From Streptomyces sp. NBC_01439 (GTDB lineage: Bacteria; Actinomycetota; Actinomycetes; Streptomycetales; Streptomycetaceae), in NCBI RefSeq assembly GCF_036227605.1, contig NZ_CP109487.1, forward strand, positions 682,001 to 746,000: 64,000 nt of DNA. The letters are read 5' to 3'. Both the position numbers and the translations under genes were made by a program. Of this stretch, positions 26,425-36,010 are shown piece after piece (positions within the stretch are counted from its first letter, which is position 1; each line of letters begins with the position of its first letter). Under the pieces are notes generated by a model that did no database searches, was not told where the DNA came from, and was given only the letters and a program-made list of their open reading frames with translations.

Positions 26425-29400
26425 GTGGCGGAGGCGGGTGCGGAGGCGAAGGCCGCGACCGGGCAACGGGTGCGTACGGTCTGCTCCTACTGCGGGGTGG
26501 GGTGCGGGATCGTCCTGGACGTCGCCACGGGCGACGACGGCCGCCGTACGGTGGCCAAGGCCGTCGGGGACAAGCAGCACCCGGCGAACGCCGGGCGCCT
26601 GTGCACCAAGGGCGCCACGCACGCCGACATGCTGGCGGCACCGGGCCGGCTGACCACCGCGCTGGTCCGCGGCGAGCGGGGCGCCGGGCCCGCCCCCGCC
26701 GCGGTGGAGGCGGCCGTCGCCGAGGCGGCCGCGCGCCTGCGGGAGCTCCTCGACGCGCACGGCCCCGACGCGCTGGCGCTCTACGTCTCCGGCCAGATGT
26801 CCCTGGAGGCCCAGTACCTGGCGAACAAGCTGGCCAAGGGCTTCCTGCGGACGAACCAGATCGAATCCAATTCGCGGCTGTGCATGGCGAGCGCGGGCAC
26901 CGGCTACAAGCTCTCGCTCGGCGCCGACGGGCCGCCCGGCTCGTACGAGGACTTCGAGCGGGCGGACGCCTTCTTCGTCATCGGCGCCAACATGGCCGAC
27001 TGCCACCCCATCCTCTTCCTGCGGATGATGGACCGCGTCAAGGTCTCCGGTGCCAAGCTGATCGTGGTCGATCCCCGGCGCAACGCCACCGCCGACAAGG
27101 CGGACCTGTTCCTGCAGATCCGGCCGGGCACCGACCTAGCCCTGCTCAACGGCTTGCTGCACCTCCTGGTCGAGGGCGGCTGGACCGACCCCGCGTTCAT
27201 CGCCGAGCACACCGAGGGCTGGCAGGACATGCCCGCCTTCCTGGAGGACTACGCGCCCGACCGGGTCTCCCGGATCACCGGCGTACCGGAGGCCGACATC
27301 CGGCTGGCCGCCCGCTGGATCGGCGAGGCGGGCGAGTGGACGAGCTGCTGGACCATGGGCCTCAACCAGTCCACCCACGGCACCTGGAACACCAATGCCC
27401 TGGTCAACCTGCACCTCGCCACCGGAGCCATCTGCCGCCCGGGCAGCGGCCCCTTCTCCCTCACCGGCCAGCCCAACGCGATGGGCGGGCGGGAGATGGG
27501 TTACATGGGGCCGGGGCTGCCCGGCCAGCGCTCGGTCCTGGTGGCGGAGGACCGCGACTACGTCGAGGAGCTGTGGGGCGTGCCGAAGGGCACCCTGCGC
27601 ACCGACGTCGGCCGCGGCACCGTGGAGATGTTCGAGAAGATGGCCGCCGGCGAGATCAAGGCGTGCTGGATCATCTGCACCAACCCGGTCGCCTCCGTCG
27701 CCAACCGCAGCACCGTGATCAAGGCCCTGGAGACCGCCGAACTCGTCATCACTCAGGACGTGTTCGCGGAGACCGAGACCAATGCCTACGCCGACATCGC
27801 GCTGCCCGCGACGCTGTGGGCCGAGGCGGACGGCGTGATGATCAACTCGGAGCGCAACCTCACCCTGGTGCAGGGGGCCGCCGACCCGCCCGGCGAGGCC
27901 CTGCCCGACTGGCAGCTGATCGCCCGGGTCGCCTGCGCAATGGGGTTCGCCGAGGCGTTCACGTACACGTGCGCCGAGGAGGTGTTCGAGGAGCTCCGGC
28001 AGGCCTGGAACCCGAAGACGGGCTGGGACCTGCGCGGGGTCACCTACGACCGGCTGCGCTCGGGCCCGGTGCAGTGGCCGGCCGCCCCGGGCGGGCCGGA
28101 CCGCAACCCGGTCCGCTACCTCAACGACGGGGTCAGCCAGACCCTGACCGAGCGACCGGACGGCACCCGCCCCCGACTGGTCTTCCCGACGTCCACGGGA
28201 CGGGCCGTCTTCTTCGCCCGTCCGCACCTGCCGGACGGCGAACTCCCCGACGACGACTACCCGTTCGTGCTCAACACGGGCCGCCTGCAGCACCAGTGGC
28301 ACACCCTGACCAAGACCGGCAAGGTCGCCAAGCTGGGCAAGCTCAACCCCGGACCGTTCGTGGAGATCCACCCGCAGGACGCGGCCGCGCTCGGCATCGA
28401 GGAGGGCGACGGGGTGGAGGTGGCCTCCCGGCGCGGGCGGGCCGTGCTGCCCGCCGTCGTCACCGATCGGGTCCGGCCCGGGAACTGCTTCGCCCCCTTC
28501 CACTGGAACGACCTGTACGGCGAGTACCTCAGCGTCAACGCCGTCACCGACGACACCGTCGACCCGCTCTCCTTCCAGCCCGGGTTCAAGATGTGCGCGG
28601 TGACCTTGGCCAAGACGCGGGCCCCGGTTCCCGCGGCGGCCCTGCCGGCCGGCACGGGCGCGGGATCCGGGGCCGCCGGGGCCGGGGCCGGATCCGGATC
28701 GGGCATCGTCGCCGCGCTGGCCCGTCCCGCGACGGCCGCCCCGCCCGACCCCGCCACGGCCGCCCCGCCCGACCCCGCCACGGCCGCCCTCGCCTGCGTG
28801 TTCGGGCTGGAGGACCGGACCCCGCCCGCCCTCTCCGACCGGGAACGCCAGTACCTCGCCGGTTTCCTCGCCGGGCTGGCCTCCGCCCCGCCCGGCCCGG
28901 GAGTCCCCTCGCTGCCCGCCGGCGCCCCCTTCGAGGCCGGGCACGCACTCTGGGTCGACGGCGTGCTCGCCGGCACGTACGCGCGTACGGCGACCGCCCT
29001 GGCCGGCGCTCCCCCGGCCGTTCCGGCCACCGCTCCCGCCGCCCCGGACCGGCCGGCCCGGCACACCACGGTCCTGTGGGCCTCGCAGACGGGCAATGCC
29101 GAGGAGCTCGCGGCCACCGTCGGAGCGGCCCTGACCGGGAGCGGCTCCCCGGCGAGCGTGCACGGCATGGCGGACCGCACGGCGGCCGCCCTGACGCCCG
29201 GTACCGATCTGCTGGTCATCACCAGCACCTTCGGCGACGGCGACGCGCCGGACAACGGAGCCGCGTTCTGGGAGTCCCTCAGCGCTGCCGACGCGCCCCG
29301 CCTCCAGGACGTCCGGTACGCGGTGCTCGCCCTGGGGGACTCCGCCTACGACGCCTTCTGCGGCCACGGCCGCCGGCTCGACCGGCGCCTCGAAGAACTC

Positions 29401-30657
29401 GGGGGCCGGCGCCTGCTGCCCCGCGTGGACTGCGAGCCCGACTACGAGGAGCCCGCGCGGCGGTGGCTGGAGCAGGTGCGCGAGGCGCTCGTGGCCGCCC
29501 CGGACCCGGAGCAGCCCGTCGCGGGGCCCCGGCCCGCGGCGGACCGCCGAGCCCCCCACACCGCCCGACTGTCCGGCAACCGGCTGCTCAGCCTGCCCGG
29601 AGCCGCCAAGGAGGTCCGCCGGTTCACCTTCGACCTGGGCGAGGACGGCCCGGCGTACGAGGCGGGAGACGCCCTCGGGGTCCAGCCGGTCAACTGCCCC
29701 GGCCTGGTGACGCAATGGCTGGCCGCCACCGGTCTCTCCGCGGACGCGGAGGTCGCCGTACCCGGCCGCGACCCCATGCCGTTCGCCGAGGCCCTCCACC
29801 GGCACCTGGACATCACCCGGCTCACGCCCGACCTGCTGCGCTTCATCACCGAGCACACCGGCGACCGCACGCTCAAGCAGTTGACCCGCCCCGACAACAA
29901 GGACGGCCTGGCCCGGTGGACCTGGGGGCGACAGCCCGTCGACGTCCTGGCCGAGTTCCCGGTGCGGATCGGTGCCCAGGAGTGGGCCGAGCGCCTACGG
30001 CGCCTGGGACCCCGCCTCTACTCGATCTCCTCCAGCCCGCTCGTCGACTCCCGCCGGGTCAGCCTGACCGTCTCGGTCCTGCGCTACGAGGGTCCGGGCG
30101 GCCACCACCGCACGGGCGTCGCCTCCGCCTTCCTCGCGGACGCCGAACCGGGCACGCCCGTACCGCTGTTCGTGCAGGGCTCGGCGCACTTCCGCCCGCC
30201 CGCGGGTGCGGACACCCCGGCGATCATGATTGGTCCGGGGACCGGCATCGCACCGTTCATGGCCTTCCTCGAACACCGCCGGGCGCTCGGCCACCGGGGC
30301 GGAAACTGGCTGTTCTTCGGCGAACAGCGCCGCGCCACCGACTTCTACTACCGCGAGGAGCTGGCGGAACTCCACCGGCACGGCACGCTCACCCGGCTCG
30401 ACCTGGCCTTCTCCCGCGACCAGCGGACCAAGGTCTACGTCCAGGACCGCATGCGCGAGCACGGCGCCCAGGTGTGGTCCTGGCTCCAGGACGGCGCCCA
30501 CTTCTACGTGTGCGGCGACGCGAGCCGAATGGCCAAGGACGTGGACCGGGCACTGCGCGACATCGCCATGACGCACGGGGGCCTCGACGCCGACGAGGCC
30601 GCCGCGTACCTGAAGCAGCTCTCCGCCGCCAAGCGGTACGGCCGCGACGTGTACTGA
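26425..30657 (+). CDS. Assimilatory nitrate reductase fused to CysJ-type flavoprotein
   Basis: 1410 residues, GTG at 26425 with AGGAGG 6 nt before. Domains in order: a [4Fe-4S] site (CSYCGVGC, with a fourth Cys in GRLCTKG, residues 20-55), a molybdopterin-bisMGD catalytic region (about 60-600), a molydopterin dinucleotide-binding domain (about 610-730), a low-complexity linker with a PATAAPPD repeat near 770, a flavodoxin domain ([11 protein letters not shown] near 883), then FAD- and NADP-binding modules ([12 protein letters not shown] near 1270; [16 protein letters not shown] end). It can thus pass NADPH electrons via FAD/FMN to the Mo centre without a separate reductase and convert nitrate to nitrite in the cytosol. 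Known in Streptomyces as bifunctional nitrate reductase/sulfite reductase flavoprotein. Confidence 0.92.
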   Translation: MAEAGAEAKAATGQRVRTVCSYCGVGCGIVLDVATGDDGRRTVAKAVGDKQHPANAGRLCTKGATHADMLAAPGRLTTALVRGERGAGPAPAAVEAAVAEAAARLRELLDAHGPDALALYVSGQMSLEAQYLANKLAKGFLRTNQIESNSRLCMASAGTGYKLSLGADGPPGSYEDFERADAFFVIGANMADCHPILFLRMMDRVKVSGAKLIVVDPRRNATADKADLFLQIRPGTDLALLNGLLHLLVEGGWTDPAFIAEHTEGWQDMPAFLEDYAPDRVSRITGVPEADIRLAARWIGEAGEWTSCWTMGLNQSTHGTWNTNALVNLHLATGAICRPGSGPFSLTGQPNAMGGREMGYMGPGLPGQRSVLVAEDRDYVEELWGVPKGTLRTDVGRGTVEMFEKMAAGEIKACWIICTNPVASVANRSTVIKALETAELVITQDVFAETETNAYADIALPATLWAEADGVMINSERNLTLVQGAADPPGEALPDWQLIARVACAMGFAEAFTYTCAEEVFEELRQAWNPKTGWDLRGVTYDRLRSGPVQWPAAPGGPDRNPVRYLNDGVSQTLTERPDGTRPRLVFPTSTGRAVFFARPHLPDGELPDDDYPFVLNTGRLQHQWHTLTKTGKVAKLGKLNPGPFVEIHPQDAAALGIEEGDGVEVASRRGRAVLPAVVTDRVRPGNCFAPFHWNDLYGEYLSVNAVTDDTVDPLSFQPGFKMCAVTLAKTRAPVPAAALPAGTGAGSGAAGAGAGSGSGIVAALARPATAAPPDPATAAPPDPATAALACVFGLEDRTPPALSDRERQYLAGFLAGLASAPPGPGVPSLPAGAPFEAGHALWVDGVLAGTYARTATALAGAPPAVPATAPAAPDRPARHTTVLWASQTGNAEELAATVGAALTGSGSPASVHGMADRTAAALTPGTDLLVITSTFGDGDAPDNGAAFWESLSAADAPRLQDVRYAVLALGDSAYDAFCGHGRRLDRRLEELGGRRLLPRVDCEPDYEEPARRWLEQVREALVAAPDPEQPVAGPRPAADRRAPHTARLSGNRLLSLPGAAKEVRRFTFDLGEDGPAYEAGDALGVQPVNCPGLVTQWLAATGLSADAEVAVPGRDPMPFAEALHRHLDITRLTPDLLRFITEHTGDRTLKQLTRPDNKDGLARWTWGRQPVDVLAEFPVRIGAQEWAERLRRLGPRLYSISSSPLVDSRRVSLTVSVLRYEGPGGHHRTGVASAFLADAEPGTPVPLFVQGSAHFRPPAGADTPAIMIGPGTGIAPFMAFLEHRRALGHRGGNWLFFGEQRRATDFYYREELAELHRHGTLTRLDLAFSRDQRTKVYVQDRMREHGAQVWSWLQDGAHFYVCGDASRMAKDVDRALRDIAMTHGGLDADEAAAYLKQLSAAKRYGRDVY

Positions 30658-30699
30658 GCGTGGAGGACCTGGCCGCCGACAGCGAGGGCGATACGGGGC

Positions 30700-30759
30700 G
30701 CCGGGCCTGGAGGACAGGACGTCGGGCCCGCCGTGACGAGCGCTGTGGATCGCGTCCAT
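30700..30759 (-). pseudogene. N-terminal stub of an MDR-family quinone oxidoreductase
   Basis: An ideal RBS (GCAGAGGAGG) and ATG at 30759 give MDAIHSARHGGPDVL, the classic start of zinc-less quinone oxidoreductases (pattern MKAIxxxxxGGPEVL). After ~16 residues the similarity ends, and the reading frame runs into the end of the oppositely oriented nitrate reductase gene. It sits 35 bp after the MFS gene on the same strand, as if it were once the second gene of that operon. The end coordinate is approximate. Confidence 0.55.
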
Positions 30760-30793
30760 GGCGACCTCCTCTGCGCGGCGAGTGGACAGGGAA

Positions 30794-31984
30794 TCAGGTG
30801 ACCGGAGCTTCGTGTGCGGCGTCCTCCTTCGCCGACGTCCGTGTCCGGGGCAGGACGAGACGGGTCAGGGCCAGTCCGATCAGGCTCAGCACCGCGCCCG
30901 CCAGGCCGGTCCACCGCAGAGCACCGGCGGCGGCGATCGCGCTACCGATGACCGAGCCGGCTGCGGCCCCCAGGTTGAAGGCGCCCACGTTGACGGAGAC
31001 CGCCAGGCTCGGCGCGGCACCCGCGTGGTGCAGGATCAGTCCCTGCAGCGGGGCGATGGTCGCGGTGGCGAACAGACCGAGTACCAGGACCGCTGCCACG
31101 GCGGTGGGCTGCCACACCACGGCGAACGGGAGGAGCAGGAGCGTCCCCGCCAACCCGCCGAAGACCCCGCGTACGGTGGCGCTCATCGACTTGTCGGTCA
31201 GCTTTCCGGCGGTGATGTTGCCGAGGAAACTACCCGCGCCGTAGGCGAGCAGCAGACCGGAGACCGCCGCGGCGGAGAAGCCGGAGACCCGAGTCAGCAG
31301 CGGGGCGATGTAGGTGAACACCGTGGCGACCCCGGAGAAGCCCACCGCGGTGGTGGCGATGGCGAGCACGACCGGCCGACGCGTCACCACGCGCACCTCG
31401 TCACGCAGTCGCGTGGACGGTGCTTCCTGCCGGGGCAGTACGGCGGCCAGGAGCACGGTGCCCACCAGGGACAGAACGGTCAGCACGGCGAATGGAGCCC
31501 GCCATCCGGCGCCCTGCCCGAGCAGTGCCCCCAGGGGCACTCCGAGGAGCGTGGCCACGGTGAAGCCGGAGGCCACGGTGGCGATGGCCGAGCCCGTCTT
31601 CTCAGCCGGGACCACCCGAGTCGCCGTCACCAGCGCCAGGGCCAGGAAGGCGGCGTGACCCAGCGAGGACACCACGCGGCCCACCAGGAGCAGGCCGAAC
31701 GACGGCGCCACGGCGCTGATCGCGCTGCCGGCCGCGAACAGCAACATCAGCCCGATGGCGAGGCCCTTGCGCGGCAGACGCGAGGTCAACAGGACCATGA
31801 GCGGCCCTCCGACCACGACTCCGAGCGCGTATGCGGTCACTGCTTGTCCGGCGGTTCCCACGGAGACGTCCAGATCCTCGCCGACCTGGGGCAGCAACCC
31901 GGCGATCAGGTACTCCGAGGTACCCACGACGAAGACGCTCACGCACAATGCGGCGAGCGTCGCGAAACCCTTGTTCACCTTCAT
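30794..31984 (-). CDS. MFS transporter, DHA1/AraJ-type efflux pump
   Basis: 396 residues with twelve predicted hydrophobic helices. FVVGTSEYLIAGLLPQVGEDL is the typical first helix of the AraJ/NepI/chloramphenicol-type DHA1 subfamily. GRVVSSLGHAAFLALA and a LTSRLPRKG loop give motif A. Likely a proton-driven exporter of a sugar or small drug. Divergent from a MerR regulator, with which it shares a MerR-type promoter; the deduced transcription start is within a few bases of the ATG at 31984, so the mRNA may be leaderless. Confidence 0.88.
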   Translation of the reverse strand: MKVNKGFATLAALCVSVFVVGTSEYLIAGLLPQVGEDLDVSVGTAGQAVTAYALGVVVGGPLMVLLTSRLPRKGLAIGLMLLFAAGSAISAVAPSFGLLLVGRVVSSLGHAAFLALALVTATRVVPAEKTGSAIATVASGFTVATLLGVPLGALLGQGAGWRAPFAVLTVLSLVGTVLLAAVLPRQEAPSTRLRDEVRVVTRRPVVLAIATTAVGFSGVATVFTYIAPLLTRVSGFSAAAVSGLLLAYGAGSFLGNITAGKLTDKSMSATVRGVFGGLAGTLLLLPFAVVWQPTAVAAVLVLGLFATATIAPLQGLILHHAGAAPSLAVSVNVGAFNLGAAAGSVIGSAIAAAGALRWTGLAGAVLSLIGLALTRLVLPRTRTSAKEDAAHEAPVT

Positions 31985-31992
31985 GCCGCAGA

Positions 31993-32023
31993 CGCTAAAG
32001 TCTCACATCGGTATGAGAGTCAA
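31993..32023 (-). promoter_or_regulatory. MerR-type promoter/operator of the MFS gene
   Basis: On the minus strand a -35 TTGACT (32023-32018) and -10-like TTAGCG (31998-31993) are 19 bp apart, the stretched spacing that MerR regulators need. The spacer holds the dyad TCTCA-8-TGAGA (32001-32018). The start point would fall near 31986, beside the start codon at 31984. The neighbouring divergent MerR gene is the obvious regulator. Confidence 0.65.
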
Positions 32024-32063
32024 GTCGAACGGGCCAGGTCCGCGCGGCCATCGGGAGGTCCTC

Positions 32064-32453
32064 GTGCGCATCGGTGAGTTGTCCCGGCGGACCGGCGTGG
32101 CCGTGTACTCGTTGCGCTACTACGAGGAGCAGGGTCTGCTGCATCCGCAGCGTCGCCCCAGCGGTTACCGGGAATACGTCGAGGAGGACGTTGCCGTTGT
32201 CCGCCGCATCCGCAGCCTGCTGGCCGCCGGCCTGGGCACCTCCACGATCACCGCGGTCCTGCCGTGCCTGCGGGACACCGGCGACCGTCTCGTCCCCACC
32301 TGCTCGGACCTGCTCGCCGACCTCCACCAGGAGCGCGACCGCATCGCCCAGGCCATCAGCGACCTTCAGGCTTCCATGGACGCGCTCAACGACGTCATCG
32401 CCGCGGCTCCGGCCGACGTCACCCGCAGGGCACTGGCTTCACTCGACGGGTGA
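32064..32453 (+). CDS. MerR-family transcriptional regulator
   Basis: 129 residues from the GTG at 32064 (GGGAGG 5 nt upstream). RIGELSRRTGVAVYSLRYYEEQGLLHPQRRPSGYREY is the complete MerR winged helix (1-40). The middle (VRRIRSLLAAGLGTSTITAVLPCL) and a long coiled-coil (HQERDRIAQAISDLQASMDALNDVI) complete the architecture, with a short effector region containing two Cys (near 69 and 82). It could sense a drug, thiol or oxidant, and controls the divergent MFS exporter by the operator described above. Confidence 0.92.
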   Translation: MRIGELSRRTGVAVYSLRYYEEQGLLHPQRRPSGYREYVEEDVAVVRRIRSLLAAGLGTSTITAVLPCLRDTGDRLVPTCSDLLADLHQERDRIAQAISDLQASMDALNDVIAAAPADVTRRALASLDG

Positions 32454-32655
32454 ACGAACCGGCTCTCACGAACGACCCACCGGACGATCCGCTCGCGCCG
32501 GTGCTTGGCGCACGGGGATTGTCGACACCTCCAATCTCGCCTGCTCAAGCGCTACGCGACTTGGGCCTTCGGACAAGCATTTGCCAGGTGATTGTCGAAT
32601 ATTGACCGCAGATGCAGGATGGTGTCGGCAGGTTGTGCGTGGAGGAGGTCATCTG

Positions 32656-33182
32656 ATGGGCGAGGGAGATCACGGCAGCGCCGTCCGGGGCTGGCTGCGG
32701 GGGATCGAGGTCTTCGCGGGGCCCCTTCCGGAGTTCGAGCCGGAGCGGGCTCCGGCCGATCCCGTGCGGCTCTTCCTGTCCTGGCTCTCCGACGCCGTGG
32801 CGGACGGACTGCGCGACCCGCACGCGATGACCCTGTCCACCGTGGACGAGGCCGGCGACCCGGACGCCCGCGTGCTGCTCCTCAAGGGGGTGGACGATGC
32901 CGGATGGCAGTTCGCCGGGCACGGCTTCAGCCCCAAGGGACACCAACTGGCCGTCCACCCACGGGCCGCACTCACCTTCTACTGGCCCGAGCACGGTCGT
33001 CAGGTCCGCCTGCGCGGACCCGTGACGCCCGGCTCCGCCCAGGACAACGCGACCGACTTCCTGGGCCGGTCGGACACGGCGCGCGCCGAATCCCTGCTGG
33101 CCCGCCAGAGCCAGTACCTGGCGGATCCGGTGGAACGCGACCAGGCCCTGGAGAAGGCCCTGGCCCTGATCCGGCAGGAGCC
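32656..33182 (+). pseudogene. Truncated pyridoxamine-5'-phosphate oxidase (pdxH-like)
   Basis: ATG at 32656 after GGAGGAGG. The first ~174 residues are a good PNPOx domain: FLSWLSDAVADGLRDPHAMTLSTVDEAGDPDARVLLLKGVD (substrate/FMN strands), HGFSPKGHQLAVHPRAALTFYW, QVRLRGPV, and RQSQYL. The C-terminal dimer segment (about 45 residues ending in a RxxxxxWxxxxLxP pattern) is absent. At about 33180 the sequence switches into a methyltransferase in another frame, so the original frame runs on as meaningless Pro/Thr/Ser to 33342. Not expected to be an active PdxH. Confidence 0.75.
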
Positions 33183-33812
33183 ATCGGCTCCCCCGCCGCC
33201 GACCGTTCCCCCCACCGCCGCCCGGACGAACGCATCGCCCGGTTCATCGCCGAGGCCCTCGGTGACTCCCGGACCGTTCTCGACGTCGGCGCCGTCGCCG
33301 AGGAACTACCCTTCATGGACGGTGAGTTCGACGCGACGATGACCCTGTTCGGCGTCCACCAGTGGCCCGACGTACGGGCCGGACTGCGCGAGATGCGGCG
33401 CGTGGCCCGAGGCCCGGTGGTCATCTTGACCTGTGACCCCGACCTGGTCCGGGACTTCTGGCTGTACCGGTACGCGCCGGAGGTCCTCGATACCGAGGCC
33501 CTGCGCCACCCGACCGTCGAAGAGCTGGCCTCGGCCCTGGGCGGCTCCGGCACGGTCCAGACCGTGCCCATCCCCCTGGACTGCACCGACGGGTTCAACG
33601 AGGCCTACTACGGGCGCCCGGAGGCACTGCTCGACCCGGCCGCCCGGCAGGCGTGCTCGGCCTGGAGCTTCGTCGACGACCGGGTGCGCGAGCACTTCGA
33701 CCGGACCCTCCGCGCGGACCTGGAGTCCGGTGCCTGGGACGAGGAGTTCGGCCACCTGCGCAGTCGGCCGACCTACGAGGGATCGCTCGTGATCGTGCGC
33801 GCGACCCCGTAG
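33183..33812 (+). pseudogene. Class I methyltransferase, start and SAM-binding segment deleted
   Basis: Read from 33183: IGSPAADRSPHRRPDERIARFIAEALGD, then TVLDVGA and directly VAEELPFMDGEFDATMTLFGVHQWPD, with an intact C-terminus to the stop at 33812 (LDCTDGFNEAYYGRPEALLDP). In relatives, LNVGAGAG..YEP..AVEPS lies between VG and AEDLPF. Here about 30 residues forming motif I and the loop that binds SAM are missing. No start codon fits; the frame is fused to the end of the pdxH remnant. Both features mark a pseudogene. Confidence 0.75.
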
Positions 33813-33840
33813 GAAGCATCGGAAGAAGAGGACGAAAGCG

Positions 33841-34544
33841 ATGTCAGTACCCGACCGGATGGACGAACGACTGCGCGCCCTGGGGCTGGTGGAGACCCAG
33901 CGCATGGCCGAGGCCCTCTTCGCCGCGACCGCGGCCCGCGGCCTCGTGGTGCCGGGCCGCGGTGGACGCGAGGCGAGCGATCGGATCGGGGACCTGGCGT
34001 GGGAACTGTTCGGCACGGCCGCACGCCTGCCCGGGCCCATCGTGCGCTCCGGCCCGCACGCCCTGCTCCCGTACGGCCCGGAGACACCGGACCGGGTGAT
34101 CGGCGAGGACGACCTCGTCGTCGTCGAACTCGGTTCGGTGCTCGCGGTGTCCGAGGTCGGTTTCACCTCGACCCTCGTCTTCGGCGAGGACCCGGACAAG
34201 CACCGGCTCGCCCTGGACCTGCCGAGGATGTTCACCGCCTGCCGCGAGGCCTGCTCGCCGATGCGTCCCTCACGGGCGGGCGGTTGCACGCCAAGCTCCT
34301 GGCGCTCGCCGCCGGGGCGGGCTGGACGGTGGCCGGATGGCACTGCGGTCACCTGGTCGGGGCCGATCCCGCGACCGGAGTCCGGGACGCCCGGCCGGAC
34401 GCGTACATCTGCGCGGAGAACGACCGTCCGCTGCGCCGGACCGTCGAGGGAGGGTGGCGGGCCCGCTGGATCCTGGAGATCCATCTGGTCGACCGGCGCC
34501 GTGGTTTCGGCGGCTCGTACAAGCGGCTGCTGGACCTCGTCTGA
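33841..34544 (+). pseudogene. M24-family metallopeptidase with a frameshift
   Basis: Starts ATG 33841. The N-terminal half (RMAEALFAATAARGLVVPGRGGREASDRIGDLAWELFG) and RLALDLPRMFTACREA follow M24 peptidase-like proteins. The frame then changes after about residue 137 (near 34251). The rest continues in the +2 frame as LLADASLTGGRLHAKLLALAAGAGWTVAGWHCGHLVG and ENDRPLRRT..WILEIHLVD, ending at the TGA 34542-34544. One lost base between 34249 and 34254 explains the change. A sequencing error is the trivial alternative, but the two genes just upstream are also broken. Confidence 0.75.
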
Positions 34545-34585
34545 AGAATCGCCGGTCGGGCCGTTTGCCCATCATCAACCGGCCG

Positions 34586-35845
34586 TCAGACCAGCGGCAC
34601 CGGAGCGCCGTCGTCCGTCCAGTCCGGGGGGATCGCGGCCAGCGCGTCGCCCACGGCGGCCCCCTGGAGGAAGGCGGCGCGGTACCCGTCGACGATCTGG
34701 GCCCGCGCGCCGTCCCAGACGACGGGCACCAGCCGGGTCAGTCCGGGGGCGGGTCGCGCCCGCCCGTGCACCGGTACGCACGGCAGGTGACCGAGGGCGC
34801 GTCCGGACAGGCCCGCGATCAGGGGGCCGAGCAGGGTGCGGGCGGCGACCAGCGCGGCGTACGGATTGCCCGGCAGCCCCACCACCCAGCGGTCCGGGGC
34901 CAGTTCGGCGAGCAGCATGGGGTGGCCGGGGCGGCAGGCGACCGTGTCGACGACCATCCGCGCCCCGGCCTCGTCCAGCAACCGGCGCAGTTGGTCGGTG
35001 GCGCCGACGGAGGTGGAGCCGGTGACCACGACGACGTCCGCGCCCCGCACCGCGTGCACGGCCCCGGCCAGCCGGCCGCCCGGCCGGTCGGGGACGTACC
35101 GCACGTCTTCGGTTGCGCCGCCGAGTTCGGCGACCAGCGCCGGGAGCAGTGGCCCGAGGGCATCGCGCACCCGGCCCGGTCCCGGCACGCCCGCGCGGTC
35201 CAGCTCGTCCCCGGTGACCAGTACTCCGACCCGGGGACGCGGCCGAACCGGCAGCGTGTCGTGGCCGCACGAGGCGGCGAGTCCGAGCAGCGCGGGGCCG
35301 ATCCCGGTGCCGGCGGGGGCGAGACGGCGGCCCGCGGGGGCGTCCTCGCCCGCCCGCCGGACGTGCCGCCCCGGCGGCGGCAGCGGGCCGGACACCCGGC
35401 CGTCGTCCGTGGTCACCGCCGCCTCCAGTGGGAGCACGGCGCGGGCACCGGCCGGCACCTCGGCCCCGGTGGAGATCTCCACGCACTCCGCCGCGCCGAG
35501 CACGCCCGCCCACGGCGCGCCCGCGCGGACGGCGGCCCGTACCCGCCAGGGGCCGGTGCCGGACACCGCATAGCCGTCCATCGCGGCCGTGTCGAAACCC
35601 GGGAGCGGCTGCAGGGTGGGCAGGGCGTCGGCCAAGGTGAGTCCGGCGGCGTCGCGCAGGGGCACCCTACGGGCGGGCAGCGGGCGGGCAGCGCCGTGGG
35701 CCAGGACCCGGGCCCGCGCCCAGGACACCACCGGTGGCCGTGCCGGGACCCGGGGCACGGCAGCGGGGACGGGGGTGCAGACGTGACCGGAGGCGGGGGC
35801 GGGCGCGGGGGCGGGCGCGGGGGCGGGCGCGGTCGTCGGAAGCAT
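34586..35845 (-). CDS. moeA: Molybdopterin molybdenumtransferase
   Basis: 419 residues, ATG at 35845. A Pro/Ala repeat (APAPAPAP...) occupies residues 5-20. After it come the MoeA domains: PLPGFDTAAMDGYAV (near 85), ISTGAEVPAGARAVLPLE, GVLVTGDELDRAG, VVVTGSTSVGATDQLRRLL (the MoCF/MogA-like domain), and GLPGNPYAALV near 340. MoeA inserts molybdenum into MPT-AMP to form Moco, needed by the nitrate reductase nearby. Separated from the molbindin gene by a strong terminator. Confidence 0.93.
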   Translation of the reverse strand: MLPTTAPAPAPAPAPAPASGHVCTPVPAAVPRVPARPPVVSWARARVLAHGAARPLPARRVPLRDAAGLTLADALPTLQPLPGFDTAAMDGYAVSGTGPWRVRAAVRAGAPWAGVLGAAECVEISTGAEVPAGARAVLPLEAAVTTDDGRVSGPLPPPGRHVRRAGEDAPAGRRLAPAGTGIGPALLGLAASCGHDTLPVRPRPRVGVLVTGDELDRAGVPGPGRVRDALGPLLPALVAELGGATEDVRYVPDRPGGRLAGAVHAVRGADVVVVTGSTSVGATDQLRRLLDEAGARMVVDTVACRPGHPMLLAELAPDRWVVGLPGNPYAALVAARTLLGPLIAGLSGRALGHLPCVPVHGRARPAPGLTRLVPVVWDGARAQIVDGYRAAFLQGAAVGDALAAIPPDWTDDGAPVPLV

Positions 35846-35937
35846 GGACACGACTGTCGGCCCGGGGCGTTTCCGGTTCCCCCCGGGAGGGTTGCGGTTG
35901 CGCTCCGATCCGCTCACCTCCCGCGACACACGGGTGT

Positions 35938-36010
35938 GATCCCCCCGCACCGCCCCGGGGGCCGCACACCGGTCCGGTGTGCGGCCCCCGGGGCGGTGCG
36001 GGGGGGGATC
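35938..36010 (-). terminator. 73-bp near-perfect inverted repeat after the molbindin gene
   Basis: Two arms of about 35 bp (GATCCCCCCGCACC..., mirrored by GGTGCGGGGGGGGATC) pair around a single T at 35973, with only two extra G residues. The right arm overlaps the molbindin stop codon by two bases. Such a long GC hairpin should end transcription from molbindin before moeA, and could work in both directions. A short ATC/GAT end closes the stem. Confidence 0.85.

Noticed and set aside
28735..28800. Repeats in the nitrate reductase linker as a disrupted gene fusion
   Set aside because: The repeat length (21 bp) keeps the frame and both enzyme halves are intact.
32515..32600. Two ATTGTCGA copies (near 32518 and 32592) as a GntR-type operator before the pdxH remnant
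   Set aside because: The copies are 70+ bp apart, not arranged as an inverted repeat, and no GntR gene is near.
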